NCBI GenBank assembly: GCA_903894655.1
Contig: CAITQY010000194.1
Span: 1-5,209, forward strand
Reading direction: 5' to 3'
Length of the DNA: 5,209 bases
DNA from: an uncultured Gemmatimonadota bacterium
Lineage (GTDB): Bacteria; Gemmatimonadota; Gemmatimonadetes; Gemmatimonadales; Gemmatimonadaceae
Positions 4,804 through 5,209 of the stretch are shown here, one piece after another; the stretch's first letter is position 1, and every line of letters begins with the position of its first letter. Under the pieces are notes generated by a model that did not search any database, was not told the DNA's origin, and saw nothing but the letters and a program-made list of their open reading frames with translations. Made by a program: the position numbers and the translations under genes.

Positions 4804-5209
4804 ATGGCTAACGCGAAGGACTTCTACCAAGTGCTCGGGGTCTCGTCCACGGCCACCGCCGACGAGATCAAGAAGCAGTACCGGCGACTGGCGAAGCAGC
4901 ATCATCCCGACGCGAATCAGAATGATCCCAAGGCCGCCGACCGCTTCAAGGAAATCTCCGAGGCGCACAACGTCCTCGGCGATACAGACAAGCGGAAGGA
5001 ATACGACGATATGCGTCGGCTCGGGGCCTTCGGCGGGATGGGTGGATTCGGTGGGGCACGGCCGTCGTCGCGTCCCGGTGCGTCTGGCACCGCGCGCCCG
5101 GGACAGCCGGGCGCCGGCACCTTCACCGACTTCGACGTCGGTGGCATCGGGGGACTCGGCGATCTGTTCTCGTCGATGTTCGGTGGCACCGCCGGTGCCG
5201 CCGGTGCCG
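4804..5209 (+). CDS. dnaJ: DnaJ family J-domain co-chaperone (5' part)
   Basis: J-domain proteins deliver substrates to DnaK and stimulate its ATPase. The first 135 residues are visible before the window ends. The J domain spans about residues 5-70 and has the essential HPD at 34-36 (preceded by an extra His33), the helix-II basic face KKQYRRLAKQ (23-32) and KRKEYDDM (63-70). A Gly/Phe region starts at about 73 (GAFGGMGGFGG), is broken by an Arg/Pro/Ser-rich stretch (86-104), then continues as FTDFDVGGIGGLGDLFSSMFGG, a pattern common in DnaJ and CbpA-like proteins. Whether the four CxxCxGxG zinc motifs of class I DnaJ follow cannot be seen, so it may be DnaJ or a DnaJ2/CbpA-type protein. The ATG at 4804 is 13 bases after grpE, which supports the DnaK-cycle assignment. 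The final bases repeat GCCGGTGCC twice (5191-5199, 5200-5208), encoding Ala/Gly residues. Confidence 0.93.
   Translation, partial: MANAKDFYQVLGVSSTATADEIKKQYRRLAKQHHPDANQNDPKAADRFKEISEAHNVLGDTDKRKEYDDMRRLGAFGGMGGFGGARPSSRPGASGTARPGQPGAGTFTDFDVGGIGGLGDLFSSMFGGTAGAAGA

Noticed and set aside
3900..4805. A 301-codon minus-strand frame opposite the end of cinA and all of grpE.
   Set aside because: It is low-complexity and Arg/His-rich, lies opposite well-supported genes and spans their intergenic gap. It is best explained by GC-rich codon bias.
5191..5208. GCCGGTGCC repeated twice at the right edge.
   Set aside because: It encodes the Ala/Gly-rich part of the DnaJ Gly/Phe region, where such repeats are ordinary, and the window ends before its extent can be judged.

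Overview
The window is a compact, GC-rich bacterial chromosomal segment. Seven genes all run on the + strand, and every gap is 110 bases or less. I see no mobile elements, tRNA or rRNA genes, CRISPR arrays or minus-strand genes. The order is the 3' end of ybaB/ebfC, recR, mglB, mglA, pgsA, cinA, grpE and the 5' end of dnaJ. High GC, a canonical MglB/MglA polarity pair in a housekeeping cluster, and starts mostly without Shine-Dalgarno sequences suggest Gemmatimonadota. This is an inference from gene content and remembered gene order. Other MglAB-bearing phyla (Myxococcota, Acidobacteriota, Deinococcota) are not excluded.

Region by region: 1-795 holds the nucleoid-associated protein YbaB and the recombination mediator RecR, separated by 10 bases. 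This is the tail of the usual dnaX-ybaB-recR cluster. At 796-905 there is a 110-base gap with a 9-bp-arm stem-loop just after recR. At 906-2085 is the mglB-mglA pair, a Roadblock/LC7 regulator and its Ras-like GTPase, 13 bases apart. MglA keeps all its GTPase motifs but carries about 33 extra residues between G4 and G5. At 2131-4117 are pgsA (phosphatidylglycerophosphate synthase) and cinA (nicotinamide-nucleotide amidase with a MoCF-like domain). An 8-bp inverted repeat spans the cinA start codon. At 4118-4217 is a 100-base gap, AT-richer than its surroundings (about 48% GC from 4131 to 4217), which is the likeliest place for a promoter. At 4218-5209 is a protein-folding pair, grpE and dnaJ, the latter cut off by the window end.

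The genes fall into three functional groups: DNA repair and nucleoid (ybaB, recR); a GTP-driven polarity switch beside phospholipid synthesis and NAD salvage (mglBA, pgsA, cinA); and the nucleotide exchange factor and J-domain co-chaperones of DnaK (grpE, dnaJ). All seven are recognisable family members. No wholly new system is evident. The points most worth a second look are the MglA insertion, the two inverted repeats at gene boundaries, the 9-bp tandem repeat inside grpE, and the overlapping mini-ORFs leading into grpE.
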